DNA of 64,000 bases from Larsenimonas suaedae (GTDB taxonomy: Bacteria > Pseudomonadota > Gammaproteobacteria > Pseudomonadales > Halomonadaceae), in NCBI RefSeq assembly GCF_023712105.1, contig NZ_JAMLJI010000004.1, positions 62,001 to 126,000 of the forward strand, given 5' to 3'. Below the pieces are notes generated by a model. It searched no databases. It had not been told where the DNA came from and saw only the letters and a program-made list of their open reading frames with translations. Positions 47,200 to 56,423 of this stretch are shown here, one piece after another (the stretch's first letter is position 1; each line of letters opens with the position of its first letter). Both the position numbers and the translations under genes were made by a program.

Positions 47200-47231
47200 T
47201 TACAGGTTCTGAAGGCGTTACAGGTTCTGAA
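47200..47231. repeat. 18-base tandem duplication at the dctP 3' end
   Basis: TTACAGGTTCTGAA occurs at 47200-47213 and 47218-47231. It copies the last codons of dctP (Gln-Asn-Leu-stop), leaving a second, untranslated copy with its own stop just after the real one. Confidence 0.8.
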
Positions 47232-48183
47232 TGGCCTTGTAGAGCTCGAGCTGCTCGTCGTTGAGCGCCTTTTCGACCGCCGGACGCGCCTTCTCGGCAA
47301 ACGCCGCTTCATCGGCATCGACGAACGTCATGCCTTTCTCTTCAAGTGCGCTCTTGAGGCGCGCCTGATCCTTCTCGAACAGCGTGGCCTCATACGACTG
47401 CATGTCACGGCCTGCCTTGAGCACGACCTGCTGAAGGTCTTCAGGCATCGATTCGAGCTTGCGCTTGCCGATCACGACATAGATCCAGCTGCGGACATGG
47501 TTGGTCATGTTCACGTACTGCTGAACTTCGTTGAAGCTGGCACTTTCGATCAACGACAGCGGGTTTTCCTGACCGTCGATGGTGTTTTGCTGAAGCGAGG
47601 TAAACACTTCACCGAACGCCATTGGTGTCGGCTTGGCACCGAGTGCCTGCCAGGTCTTCACGAACAGCGGCACGTTCGGAACACGCAGACGCAGGCCATC
47701 GAGGTCGTCGGGCGTTTTGATCGGCCGGTTGGAGGTCAGCTCACGCGGGCCGCGTTCGAACCAGGCGATCGGCACCAGGCCGGTGCGCTGTTCGATCTGA
47801 TCGGTGATCTTCTTGCCGATGTCGCCGTCAACGGCCTGTTCCAGCTGCTCTTCACTCTTGAAGGCGTACGGCACGGCCATCAGCGCGGCCAGCGGCGCCC
47901 AGTTCTGAAGGCTCTCACCAGTGATGGTCATGTCGGCGGTGCCGAGCTGGATGCTGTTGATGACCTCCATCTCACCGCCAAGCTGATCGTTGGGGAAGAT
48001 CTGAACGTCGATGCGGCCGTTGGAGTTTTCCTCGACTTCCTTCTTGAAGTGCTCGGCGGCCTTGTTCCAGATGTTGTCCTTGTTGGCCAGGTGGCCGAAC
48101 TTCAGCGTGTAATCGGCGGCGTGGGCCGAGGCGCTCAGTACGGCGGCACCAAGCAATGTGGTAGCAAGCAGGCGTTTCAACAT
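47218..48183 (-). CDS. dctP: TRAP transporter substrate-binding protein
   Basis: A 321-aa DctP-type periplasmic protein with a signal peptide of about 22 residues (MLKRLLATTLLGAAVLSASAHA). The substrate-clamping Arg is in DGLRLRVPNVPLFVKTWQAL, and FTSLQQNTIDGQENPL is the family motif. It captures the sugar acid for dctQM. First transporter gene, downstream of the dehydrogenase. Confidence 0.93.
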   Translation of the reverse strand: MLKRLLATTLLGAAVLSASAHAADYTLKFGHLANKDNIWNKAAEHFKKEVEENSNGRIDVQIFPNDQLGGEMEVINSIQLGTADMTITGESLQNWAPLAALMAVPYAFKSEEQLEQAVDGDIGKKITDQIEQRTGLVPIAWFERGPRELTSNRPIKTPDDLDGLRLRVPNVPLFVKTWQALGAKPTPMAFGEVFTSLQQNTIDGQENPLSLIESASFNEVQQYVNMTNHVRSWIYVVIGKRKLESMPEDLQQVVLKAGRDMQSYEATLFEKDQARLKSALEEKGMTFVDADEAAFAEKARPAVEKALNDEQLELYKAIQNL

Positions 48184-48337
48184 GGTCTCTCTCCCGAGGT
48201 TCTTTGTTCATGACGCGTGGGCGTCATGGCTGTTGTGTCATCGGCAGATACTGCCGTCTCACGGGTTGTTGTCGGGCCGGTCATGGCCGGCCTCATTTTA
48301 TTGGGCGCTGTGCGCCGAGCCTTGCAGGGAAAATCGG

Positions 48338-49369
48338 TCACTCAAGTGTCGTGTCGATCTCGATCAGAACCTTGCGGGTCTGTTCCGGGTGCTGCTCGAT
48401 CAGCGACAGCGCCTCCGGCATGGCCTCAAACGGCATGCGATGGCTGATCAGGCGCGAGGCATCGAGTCGGCCCGTCTCCAGAAGCTCGATCACGGTAGGG
48501 AACTGCCGGCTATTGAGCCGCGAGCCCACAAGCGTCAGTTCCTTCTTGATCACCTCGAGCTGCACCAGCTCGCTCGCGGCACTGCTGAAGCCGAGAAGCC
48601 CCAGGCGCCCGGCGGCGGACGCCATCCGAACCATTTGCGGTAAAAGCGCAGGGTGGCAGGCGGCGTCGACGATCAGGTTCATGCCCTCGCCGTCGGTAAG
48701 CGCATCGACTCGGGCTTCGAGGTCGTCCCGGGCGCTATTGATGGTGTGGGTGGCGCCCAGCTCAATCGCGGCGTCGAGCCGGTCATCGAGGATGTCGGCG
48801 ACCGTGATGCGTTCAATGCCAAGCGCACGCGCCACCTGCAATACCGTCATGCCGATGACGCCGGCGCCGACAATCAACAGGCTGTCGCCTGCATGAACGC
48901 CCATGTTCGACAGGACGTTGGAGGCAATCGAGTAGGGCTCGACCAGCGCAGCCTGATCGAGCGGGATCGACTCCGGCACGTGATAGAGGTTGGCGGCCGG
49001 CACGCGGACGTACTGCTCGAAGCCGCCATCGCGGTGAACGCCGATCACGTTCAGGGCTCGACAGACGTTCGGGCGATTGATGCGACACGGATAGCACGTG
49101 CCGCAGCTGATGACCGGGTCGACGCAGACCCGTTCACCTTCCGTCCAGCCGGTCACGCCGTCGCCGACTGTTGCAACGGTTCCTGAGAATTCGTGACCGA
49201 TCACACGCGGGTAGCGCACGAACGCGTTATCGCCGTGCAGGATGTGCATGTCCGAGCCGCAGATCCCCACGAACGCGACCTTGATCTCGACCTCGCCTGC
49301 CGCCGGGGCCGGGCGCTCGCGCTCGATAAGGCTTGCCTCATGGGGGGCGCGTACTTCAAAAACCTTCAT
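48338..49369 (-). CDS. Zinc-dependent dehydrogenase, probable L-gulonate 5-dehydrogenase
   Basis: A 343-aa medium-chain zinc alcohol dehydrogenase. Catalytic zinc site CGSDMHIL and GHEFSG, structural zinc Cys cluster CGTCYPCRINRPNVC, and coenzyme site LLIVGAGVIGMTVLQVARAL are intact. Relatives include RspB and LgoD. In the manD-uxuB-uxuA setting, oxidation of L-gulonate to D-fructuronate is likely, and a similar Chromohalobacter set has been described (from memory). Start at MKVFEVRAPH. Confidence 0.82.
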   Translation of the reverse strand: MKVFEVRAPHEASLIERERPAPAAGEVEIKVAFVGICGSDMHILHGDNAFVRYPRVIGHEFSGTVATVGDGVTGWTEGERVCVDPVISCGTCYPCRINRPNVCRALNVIGVHRDGGFEQYVRVPAANLYHVPESIPLDQAALVEPYSIASNVLSNMGVHAGDSLLIVGAGVIGMTVLQVARALGIERITVADILDDRLDAAIELGATHTINSARDDLEARVDALTDGEGMNLIVDAACHPALLPQMVRMASAAGRLGLLGFSSAASELVQLEVIKKELTLVGSRLNSRQFPTVIELLETGRLDASRLISHRMPFEAMPEALSLIEQHPEQTRKVLIEIDTTLE

Positions 49370-49427
49370 TGCCGTCTCCTCATCCGGCGCCGTCTTGGCG
49401 CCGTGATTGCATCCGTGGTTGCAGGCG

Positions 49428-50639
49428 TTACCAGTGCCAGAGCGTGCCGTCTTCAAGCCGATTGACCGGTAGGCTCGCGGGCTTGTAGGGGTAACGGGCG
49501 GCGGCGTCCTCATCGATGTCGACGCCGTGACCGGGCGCTTCGCCCGCAATGAAGTGGCCGTTTTCGAAGCGGTAGTCGTGCGGGAAGACCTCGTCGGTCA
49601 AAGGGTCATGGGCCATGTGTTCCTGAATGCCGAAGTTGGGCACCCAGGTGTCAAAGTGAACCGCTGCGCCAAGGCAGACAGGCGACAGGTCGGTTGGGCC
49701 ATGGAAGCCGGTGCGAATGTGATAGAGCCCGGCAAAGTCGGCCAGCCGCCGCAGGCCGGTAATGCCGCCGCCGTGACTGAGCGGTGTTCGGATGTAGTCG
49801 ATCCACTGGTTTTCGATCATCTCGCGGTAGTCGTGGATCGAGTTGAAGACTTCCCCGATCGCCAGCGGCGTGGTGGTGTGCTGGCGGATCAGCTTCATGC
49901 TTTCCTGATTTTCTGCCGGAACACAGTCCTCCAGCCAGAACAGGTGATAGGGTTCGACCGCCTTGCCAAGGCGCGCCGCCTCGATCGGAGTGAGCCGGTG
50001 GTGCACGTCGTGCAGCACGTGAAGCTCATCGCCGAAGCGCTCGCGCACCGCCTTGAACAGCTTCGGCGCGTGGTTGAGGTATTTCTCGGTGCTCCAGGAG
50101 TGCTCGGCCGGGATCGCGGCGTCGGCCGGCTCGTAGCGCTCACCGGGGGTCTTGGCCACGCCATAGATGGTCTTGATGCCGGGCACGCCGGCCTGAACGC
50201 GCACGGCCTTGTAGCCGAGGTCGACGTGCTTTTGCACTTCCTCGAGGCAGGTCTCGATGTCCTGCCCGGTGCAGTGGGCGTAGGTCATCACCCGCTCGCG
50301 GCTCTTGCCGCCGAGCAGTTGATACAGCGGCATGTTGGCGGCCTTGGCCTTGATGTCCCAAAGCGCCAGATCGACGGCCGAGATCGCCGACATGGTGACC
50401 GGACCGCGACGCCAGTAGGCACCACGATAGAGGTAGTGCCAGATGTCTTCGATCTGGTGAGCGTCGCGGCCGATCAGGGCGGGCAGGACGTGTTCGTCGA
50501 GGTAGGCCACCACGGCCTTTTCGCGCCCGTTCAAGGTGGCATCACCGATGCCGTACAGCCCGCTGTCGGTCTTGATCTTGAGCGTGACGAAGTTACGCCC
50601 GGGCGAGCTGACGATGGTATAGGCTTCGGTGATCTTCAT
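49428..50639 (-). CDS. manD: Mannonate dehydratase of the enolase superfamily (ManD/RspA)
   Basis: A 403-aa ManD-subgroup protein. The first metal ligand region is [12 protein letters not shown], others are [12 protein letters not shown] and [11 protein letters not shown], and [11 protein letters not shown] holds the catalytic His. Members range from efficient to very poor mannonate or gluconate dehydratases, and cannot be ranked by eye. It sits with uxuA, which does the same reaction with an unrelated fold, so its role may be auxiliary or for another acid sugar. Overlaps the gntR stop by 4 bases. Confidence 0.9.
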   Translation of the reverse strand: MKITEAYTIVSSPGRNFVTLKIKTDSGLYGIGDATLNGREKAVVAYLDEHVLPALIGRDAHQIEDIWHYLYRGAYWRRGPVTMSAISAVDLALWDIKAKAANMPLYQLLGGKSRERVMTYAHCTGQDIETCLEEVQKHVDLGYKAVRVQAGVPGIKTIYGVAKTPGERYEPADAAIPAEHSWSTEKYLNHAPKLFKAVRERFGDELHVLHDVHHRLTPIEAARLGKAVEPYHLFWLEDCVPAENQESMKLIRQHTTTPLAIGEVFNSIHDYREMIENQWIDYIRTPLSHGGGITGLRRLADFAGLYHIRTGFHGPTDLSPVCLGAAVHFDTWVPNFGIQEHMAHDPLTDEVFPHDYRFENGHFIAGEAPGHGVDIDEDAAARYPYKPASLPVNRLEDGTLWHW

Positions 50640-51391
50640 CCGACGTTCTCCTGGTCGTGTCCCGCGCCTGCAGTGGCGAAGGTCTTTTGGGCTTCATCGT
50701 CAAACAGCGCCGGATAGTGCGCCTTGACGTTCGGCAGCGATTTCAGAATTTCGCGCATGTGCGCGCGCATCATGCGCTCGGCACCGACGATGTCTGCGGT
50801 AGTGATGGCCTCGATGATCGCCGTGTGCTGATCGATCAGAATGTCGAGCGGGGTAGTGTTCGGCATGCTCAGATAACGCACTCGGTCGAGCTGAGCCTTG
50901 GCGTCCTGGGTGATGCGCCAGGCCATGTTGTGACCGGCAGCGCGCGCGAGCGTGTGATGAAACGCCTCATCGAGGGCATAGAAACGCTCGCTGTCGCCGG
51001 TGGTCTGGCATCTGCGCTGACGCACCAGCAGGTCATCGAGCTCACGGGCCATCGCCTCGCTCAGGCCATGCTCGGCGCAGGCGCGCACGACCGCCACTTC
51101 GATGGCCTCGCGGATGAACTGGGCTTCGAGCACGGCAGCTTCTGATATGGGCACCACAAAGGTGCCGCGCTGCGGGCGCACCTCGACCAGCCCGGCCTCG
51201 GACAGGCGAATGAACGCCTCGCGCACGGGTTGGCGGCTGACATCGAAGGTGTCCGCAATTTCCTTTTCAGAGAGGGCCTGGCCCGGCTCGAGCGTCATGT
51301 GAATGATCGCGTCGCGCAGTACCGTGATCAGGCGCTGGCGAACCGAGCCTTCGGTGATGTCGTTCCAGAGTGTGCGCAGAGACGTCGGCAT
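50636..51391 (-). CDS. GntR-family (FCD) regulator of the manD-uxu operon
   Basis: A 251-aa regulator: winged helix ([20 protein letters not shown]) at about residues 40-80 and an FCD sensor domain with [11 protein letters not shown] and the His of [12 protein letters not shown] as likely metal ligands. First gene of the eight-gene operon, probably autoregulated with a sugar acid as inducer. AAAGGA precedes the ATG ([10 protein letters not shown]). Confidence 0.88.
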   Translation of the reverse strand: MPTSLRTLWNDITEGSVRQRLITVLRDAIIHMTLEPGQALSEKEIADTFDVSRQPVREAFIRLSEAGLVEVRPQRGTFVVPISEAAVLEAQFIREAIEVAVVRACAEHGLSEAMARELDDLLVRQRRCQTTGDSERFYALDEAFHHTLARAAGHNMAWRITQDAKAQLDRVRYLSMPNTTPLDILIDQHTAIIEAITTADIVGAERMMRAHMREILKSLPNVKAHYPALFDDEAQKTFATAGAGHDQENVG

Positions 51392-51412
51392 GGTGGTGTC
51401 CTTTTCAATGCT

Positions 51413-51420
51413 TACTAGTA
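51413..51420. promoter_or_regulatory. TACTAGTA palindrome before gntR
   Basis: A perfect 8-base palindrome 22-29 bases upstream of the gntR start, within CTACCATACTAGTAAG on the minus strand. It is a candidate operator for the GntR protein; no second copy was found. Confidence 0.35.
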
Positions 51421-51473
51421 TGGTAGTTGGATTAGGTGGCGCACATTCCCCTTTAGGGCAATCGACCAAAGTG

Positions 51474-51540
51474 TAACGATCACACCAGGTATAACGATCA
51501 CACTAGGTATAACGATCACGCCGAAGTAACGATTCATCGA
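51474..51540. repeat. Tandem 18-base repeat array between gntR and OYE genes
   Basis: TAACGATCACACCAGGTA is followed directly by TAACGATCACACTAGGTA, then TAACGATCACGCCGAAG and TAACGATTCATCGA: start positions 51474, 51492, 51510, 51527. The core TAACGATCAC is unchanged in three units. It lies in the 253-base divergent region, 84 bases from gntR and 105 from the oxidoreductase gene. Not a CRISPR: units abut without spacers. Confidence 0.9.
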
Positions 51541-51644
51541 AGGCAGCGAGCGGACGAGCCGCATGGTCCAGAACGGCAGGGGTATACAGGCGCGGCCTCT
51601 GGGGTTAATATATTTATATATCTCTATATATAAAGGATCCACCC

Positions 51645-52775
51645 ATGACGGATACCCACACCTCCCTGTCCGCGCCGCTGTTCGAGCCGTTGACGGTCAA
51701 CGGCACCACGTTCCCCAATCGCATCGCCATGGCGCCGATGACGCGCAACATGTCGCCTGGTGGCGTGCCGGGCGCAGATGTGGCCGAGTATTACGAACGC
51801 CGTGCCCGCGGCGGCGTGGGCCTCATCATCACTGAAGGCACCTACATCGACCACCCTGGCGCCAACGGCTACCCGAACGTGCCCGCCTTTCACGGTGCGG
51901 GCCTCGAGGGCTGGAAGGACGTGGTCGAGCGGGTACACGCCGCCGGCGGCATGATCGCGCCGCAGCTCTGGCACGTGGGGCGCGAGCGCCGACCAGGCAC
52001 CGAGCCGGACGCCGACGTCCCGGGGTTCGGGCCGATGGCGGTCGTCGAAGACGGCGTTGAGGTCGTGCGCGCGATGACCGAAGACGACATTCAGGACGTG
52101 GTGGCCTCGTTCGCCCGGGCCGCGTTCGAGGCCAAGCGCCTGGGCTTCGATGCCCTCGAGCTGCACGGTGCTCACGGGTACCTGATCGATCAGTTTCTGT
52201 GGGCAGAAAGTAACCAGCGCACCGACGCCTACGGCGGAAGCGTCGAAAATCGACTGCGGTTTCCACGCATGATCGTTCAGGCGGTGCGCAATGTGGTTGG
52301 GCCGGACTTCCCGATCATCTTCCGGTTTTCCCAGTGGAAGCTTGCGGACTACCACGCTCGCATCGCCGAGACTCCGGAAGCGCTCGGTGCGCTGTTGCGA
52401 CCGCTTGCCGACGACGGCGTCGACATGTTTCACGCAAGCACGCGCCGCATGTGGGAGCCGGGCTTTGCCGGAAGCGAGCTGACCCTTGCCCAGTGGACGC
52501 AGGAACTGACCGGTAAACCGGTGATCGCGGTCGGAAGCATCGGCCTCGACAAGACCTTCCGCACCGGGCACTTCACCCGTGAGGAGGACCCGACCTCCAA
52601 GAGCCGGGTGGACGTCAGGCAGCTCGCCGATCAGCGCGCGCGGGAAGAGTTCGACATGATCGCGGTAGGGCGGGCGCTGTTGTCCGACCCCGATTGGGCG
52701 GGCAAGGTGCGTGATGAGCGTCTGGATGAGCTGATCGATTTCGACCGCGCCGCGCTCGACGAACTGGTGCGCTGA
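51645..52775 (+). CDS. Old yellow enzyme-family NADH:flavin oxidoreductase
   Basis: A 376-aa FMN enzyme that reduces activated C=C bonds. FPNRIAMAPMTRNM, GLIITEGT, HGAHGYLIDQFLW (the paired His is replaced: H-x-x-H form), TDAYGGSVENRLRF and VIAVGSIG match the OYE barrel. AAGGA precedes the ATG; the 30 bases upstream are strongly AT-rich and may hold the promoter. An ArsR regulator gene follows 80 bases later. Confidence 0.9.
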   Translation: MTDTHTSLSAPLFEPLTVNGTTFPNRIAMAPMTRNMSPGGVPGADVAEYYERRARGGVGLIITEGTYIDHPGANGYPNVPAFHGAGLEGWKDVVERVHAAGGMIAPQLWHVGRERRPGTEPDADVPGFGPMAVVEDGVEVVRAMTEDDIQDVVASFARAAFEAKRLGFDALELHGAHGYLIDQFLWAESNQRTDAYGGSVENRLRFPRMIVQAVRNVVGPDFPIIFRFSQWKLADYHARIAETPEALGALLRPLADDGVDMFHASTRRMWEPGFAGSELTLAQWTQELTGKPVIAVGSIGLDKTFRTGHFTREEDPTSKSRVDVRQLADQRAREEFDMIAVGRALLSDPDWAGKVRDERLDELIDFDRAALDELVR

Positions 52776-52855
52776 ACTAAGGTCGGGTCGGGTAGCCTCG
52801 GCAGCCCGGCCCGGAGTGCGTATACTGGGCCGGCCTTCATTCTGGGGTCGTGATC

Positions 52856-53155
52856 ATGGACATCAATACGGTGATAAGCGCGCTGGCCAACCCCGTGCGC
52901 CTGGACATACTGAGCTGGCTCAAGGCGCCCGAGCGCCACTTTCCGCCCCAAAAGGACACCGCGCCCGAGGGCGGCATTTGCGTCAGCCACATTCGCGAGA
53001 AGACCGGTCTGTCTCAGCCGACCATCTCGCTCTATCTTTCCACGCTCTCCCGCGCCGGGCTGGTCTCTTCCCAACGCGTCGGCCAGTGGACCTACTACCG
53101 CTATGAGCGCGACACCGCCCAGGCGTTTCTCGACGCCATGGCCGAGCGTCTTTAG
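52856..53155 (+). CDS. ArsR-family helix-turn-helix regulator
   Basis: About 99 aa with a winged helix: ALANPVRLDILSWL at the N-terminus and REKTGLSQPTISLYLSTLSR as recognition region. A single Cys in EGGICVSHIRE lies before it; the arsenic/metal Cys pair of classical ArsR is absent, so a metal-sensing role is doubtful. ATG 52856 preferred over GTG 52850. It may control the adjacent oxidoreductase gene. Confidence 0.85.
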   Translation: MDINTVISALANPVRLDILSWLKAPERHFPPQKDTAPEGGICVSHIREKTGLSQPTISLYLSTLSRAGLVSSQRVGQWTYYRYERDTAQAFLDAMAERL

Positions 53156-53166
53156 GGCCTGGCGCG

Positions 53167-54702
53167 CTAGAGCGTGTCGACGTTGTCTCTGACCCAGCGG
53201 GCGCGGGCAAGTGTCGCCTTGCGCTTGCCCTCGTTCTGGCGGTCCCAGTTGCGGTACATCATTTTCATGCGGTGATTCCCCTCGAACCGGTCGCGGTTGC
53301 GGTCAAGAAACGCCCAATAGAGGCTGTTGAACGGACAGCTGTCGTCCTCGCTTGTGGTTTTGACGTTGTACGTGCAGTGCGCGCAGTAATCGCCCTGGCG
53401 GTCGATGTAGCGCCCGCTGGCGGCGTAGGGCTTTGAACCCATCACGCCGCCGTCGGCGTGCAGTGCCATCCCGAGCGTATTGGGCAGCTCGACCCACTCG
53501 AACGCATCCACGAACACGGCCAGGTACCACTCGCACACCTCACGCGGATTAACCCCAAGCAGCAGGGCGAAGTTGCCGGTCACCATCAGTCGTTGAATGT
53601 GATGGGCGTAGCCGTAGCGCTCGATGCCGCCCACGACTTCCCGAATGCAGTGCATGTCGGTGTGGCCACCCCAGTAACTCCAGGGCAGTGCCTTGCGGGC
53701 GTTCAGATGGTTGCGCTCGGCGTAGTCCGGCATCAGCTGCCAGTAGAGCCCACGCACGTATTCCCGCCAGCCGAGAATCTGACGGATGAAGCCTTCGACG
53801 GCGTTGAGCGGCGCCGCGCCCTCCTTATAGGCCCGTTCGGCGCGCTGGCAGACGTCCAGCGGGTCGAGCAGGCCAAGATTCAACGATGAGGAAATGAGCG
53901 CGTGAAACAGAAAGGGCTGGCCGTCGGTGAGGGCGTCCTGGAAGTCACCGAAGCCGGGCAGGGCGTCGTCGATGAAGGTCTCGAGCAGGCGTTCGGCCTC
54001 GTCATGGGTGGTCGGCCAGTTGAAATCGTCGAGGGCGCCGAAGTGATCGCCGAAACGTGCATCGATCTGGCGGGCAAGCGTTCTGGTCGCCTCGCTCATC
54101 TCGAATCGAGGGTGCTCGGGCAGGGGGGGCTTGCCGTCGTAGGCGCGTCGGTTATCGGCGTCGAAGTTCCACTGCCCGCCGGTCGGCGAGCCGTCCGAGT
54201 TCATCAAAAGCCCGGTGCGCTTACGCATCTCGCGGTAGAAATACTCCATCCGCCACGCCTTGCGCCCCTCGCTCCACGTCTTGAAAAAGGAAAGTGGGGC
54301 GATGAAGCGGGTGTCGGCGCGAATCTCGACGTCTTCCACCGGCAGTTCGCTCTGCCAGCGCCGCATCGTCCGATGCAGCCGGTGCTCGCCGCAGTGGGTC
54401 AGAATGACCCGGTCGTAGTGCTTGCGCGCAAGCTCATGGCGCACGACGTCCTCGAGCGAGTCGGCCTCGACGGCGCTGTCGATCTTTCGATAGATCACTG
54501 ATTTGCCCTGCTGCTCGAGCCGCGCTGCAAAGGCGCGCATGGCCGCGAAGATCAGCAGGATCTTCTGGGGATGGTGCGGGACGTAGCGCGCTTCCTGCTC
54601 GACCTCCGCCATCAGGACTCGGTCGGTGTCCGGCTCGAAATCATCAAAGGCGGGCAGACGGTTGCTGAGCTGATCGCCCAGAAGAACTACGAGAGAGGCC
54701 AT
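53167..54702 (-). CDS. Iron-sulfur photolyase, PhrB/(6-4) type
   Basis: A 511-aa FeS bacterial cryptochrome/photolyase. Four Cys at 352, 440, 443 and 456 have exactly the spacing (88, 3, 13) of the [4Fe-4S] ligands in Agrobacterium PhrB (350, 438, 441, 454; from memory). The N-terminal Rossmann domain (MASLVVLLGDQLS) binds a lumazine-type antenna in relatives, and the FAD pocket is in the C-terminal half. Likely repairs (6-4) photoproducts using light, useful in sunlit saline habitats. Convergent with arsR. Confidence 0.9.
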   Translation of the reverse strand: MASLVVLLGDQLSNRLPAFDDFEPDTDRVLMAEVEQEARYVPHHPQKILLIFAAMRAFAARLEQQGKSVIYRKIDSAVEADSLEDVVRHELARKHYDRVILTHCGEHRLHRTMRRWQSELPVEDVEIRADTRFIAPLSFFKTWSEGRKAWRMEYFYREMRKRTGLLMNSDGSPTGGQWNFDADNRRAYDGKPPLPEHPRFEMSEATRTLARQIDARFGDHFGALDDFNWPTTHDEAERLLETFIDDALPGFGDFQDALTDGQPFLFHALISSSLNLGLLDPLDVCQRAERAYKEGAAPLNAVEGFIRQILGWREYVRGLYWQLMPDYAERNHLNARKALPWSYWGGHTDMHCIREVVGGIERYGYAHHIQRLMVTGNFALLLGVNPREVCEWYLAVFVDAFEWVELPNTLGMALHADGGVMGSKPYAASGRYIDRQGDYCAHCTYNVKTTSEDDSCPFNSLYWAFLDRNRDRFEGNHRMKMMYRNWDRQNEGKRKATLARARWVRDNVDTL

Positions 54703-54770
54703 GGCATATCCTGTCCGGGGTATGCGACAAGGGTAGCCGGAAATGGCGCCGCCGGGGCGGCGCCTTGCGT

Positions 54771-56237
54771 TTAGTCGGTTGGGCGCTTGGTCATGACGTT
54801 GCCGTCCTTGTCCTCAAACGTGCGGCCCCAGCCGGTGATCGCGGCGAACAGCATGATGGCAAGCAGCAGCCAGCCCTGGAACACGAACGGGAACACCGAG
54901 GTCGGTGACACGATCGGCAGCCAATCGTAGGTGGCCTGCATCGAGCTGATCGTTGCCCAGCCCAGAAGTACCGGTGCGCCCCACGGGAAAATGTAGCCAA
55001 GCGCCGATGTGACGGCGTCGAGCATGTTGGCGCGGCGGTAGCGGTGGATGCGATAGCGCGTGCCCAGCTCGCGCACGAACGGCGCGGCGGCGATTTCGGC
55101 GGCGGTATTGATGGTGATGGCGCTGTTCAGCGCTGCAACCAGCCCCCAGATCGCAAGCTCCGCCCGGCGTACCGAGTTCTTGATCCAGCGCATCAGAAGC
55201 TCGGTGATGCGCTCCATCGTGCCACCGAGCGTCATCAGGTGCGCCGCACCGACGATCAGTAGAATCAGCACCGCCATGTTCAGATAGCCCTTCACGCCGC
55301 GCACCAGGGCGCCGGTCATGTCGCCGTTGGCGTCGACGCCGAGCAGCTCGGAAGGCGCGGCAAGGCCGGTCGCGATCATCAGGGCGCAGCCGGTCAGAAT
55401 GCCCCAGGTCAGCGAGGTCAGAAGGTGCTGACCACGAAGGGCCAAAACCAGGACCAGCGCGAAGGGCGCCAGCATGATCAGGCCCTGGGGGTCGGTGTTG
55501 GCCTGCATCGCTGCCAGTGCTTCCGGGCCTGAAAGCTCGGCGTCGCTGCCGCCAAACAGCACCAGAAGAATGAGCGTGGGAATGCCCGCCATGATCGAGT
55601 ACTTGAATCGGCTTCTCACCACGCCGGGTACGTCGGCGTCCTGAGTGGTGGCGGAGACGATGGTGGTATCAGATACCGGTGCGAGGTTATCGCCGAAGAT
55701 GGCGCCGGACAGAATCGCTGCAAACAGCATCACCGGGTCACCGCCGACCGCGATGCCGGCCGGGTACAGGAACGTGCAAAAGGCCACGACGGTGCCGTAG
55801 CCGGTGCCCACCGCGCTTGAAAACACCGCCGCCAACAAAAACGCCAGCCCCACGAACAGCCCGCCTGTGGTGTTTGAAATGCTGCCGAGCCAGATCAGGC
55901 CCTCGACCAGCCCGCCGGTTTGCAGCACCTGCGCGAACATGCCCGCATAGAACCAGGCGATGAGCGCGACCACCCCGATCGGTTGTGTCAGACCGCTGAA
56001 CAGGCCCTCGGCGTAGGCGTGCCATCGGCTCTTGCAAAAAAAGAGACCAAGTGTGAGACCGAACAGCGCGCCCATGATCAGGCCGATTTCGGTGGCAAAG
56101 CCCAGCACGCTGATCGTGATGGCCCATACGACGAAAAAGAGCAAAGGGATGGCGGCGCCCCAGACGCCCAAACGGAAGGTAAGCGTTGGGGATCGAGTTT
56201 CGCCCTGGGCGGCCTCGGTGACTGGCGATGATGACAT
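54771..56237 (-). CDS. NhaC-family Na+/H+ antiporter
   Basis: A 488-aa membrane protein with about eleven or twelve helices of the NhaC/ion transporter family. GAIFGDNLAPVSDTTIVSA is the conserved functional motif, and AINSA-like NSAITINTAAEIAAAPF the repeat counterpart. Exchanges sodium (or, in some members, organic acid pairs such as malate/lactate) for protons. Start at MSSSPVTEAA with AGGAA before it; an upstream extension lacks resemblance. Single gene. Confidence 0.87.
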   Translation of the reverse strand: MSSSPVTEAAQGETRSPTLTFRLGVWGAAIPLLFFVVWAITISVLGFATEIGLIMGALFGLTLGLFFCKSRWHAYAEGLFSGLTQPIGVVALIAWFYAGMFAQVLQTGGLVEGLIWLGSISNTTGGLFVGLAFLLAAVFSSAVGTGYGTVVAFCTFLYPAGIAVGGDPVMLFAAILSGAIFGDNLAPVSDTTIVSATTQDADVPGVVRSRFKYSIMAGIPTLILLVLFGGSDAELSGPEALAAMQANTDPQGLIMLAPFALVLVLALRGQHLLTSLTWGILTGCALMIATGLAAPSELLGVDANGDMTGALVRGVKGYLNMAVLILLIVGAAHLMTLGGTMERITELLMRWIKNSVRRAELAIWGLVAALNSAITINTAAEIAAAPFVRELGTRYRIHRYRRANMLDAVTSALGYIFPWGAPVLLGWATISSMQATYDWLPIVSPTSVFPFVFQGWLLLAIMLFAAITGWGRTFEDKDGNVMTKRPTD

Positions 56238-56423
56238 GGTGGGTTCCTGCACGCGGCGTGTCGATGTGAACGAGGGGTCATGAGTGAGCACGCGCCGTGC
56301 ATGGCGCGCGCTCGGGGCGGCTCGGGTCAGCCGGCCCGTCCGATTCGGGCCGGCAAGTCTACCAGCAGAGCGCGTGCGGCCCAATCATTGAGCCGGGGTG
56401 AAGGCCTCCACGGGTGTGCAGAC

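Noticed and set aside
51474-51540. Possible mini CRISPR array
   Set aside because: Units abut with no unique spacers and there are no cas genes.
51415-51642. 75-codon frame across the repeat array
   Set aside because: Its Val-Ile-Pro periodicity is just the 18-base repeat read in frame; no ribosome site.
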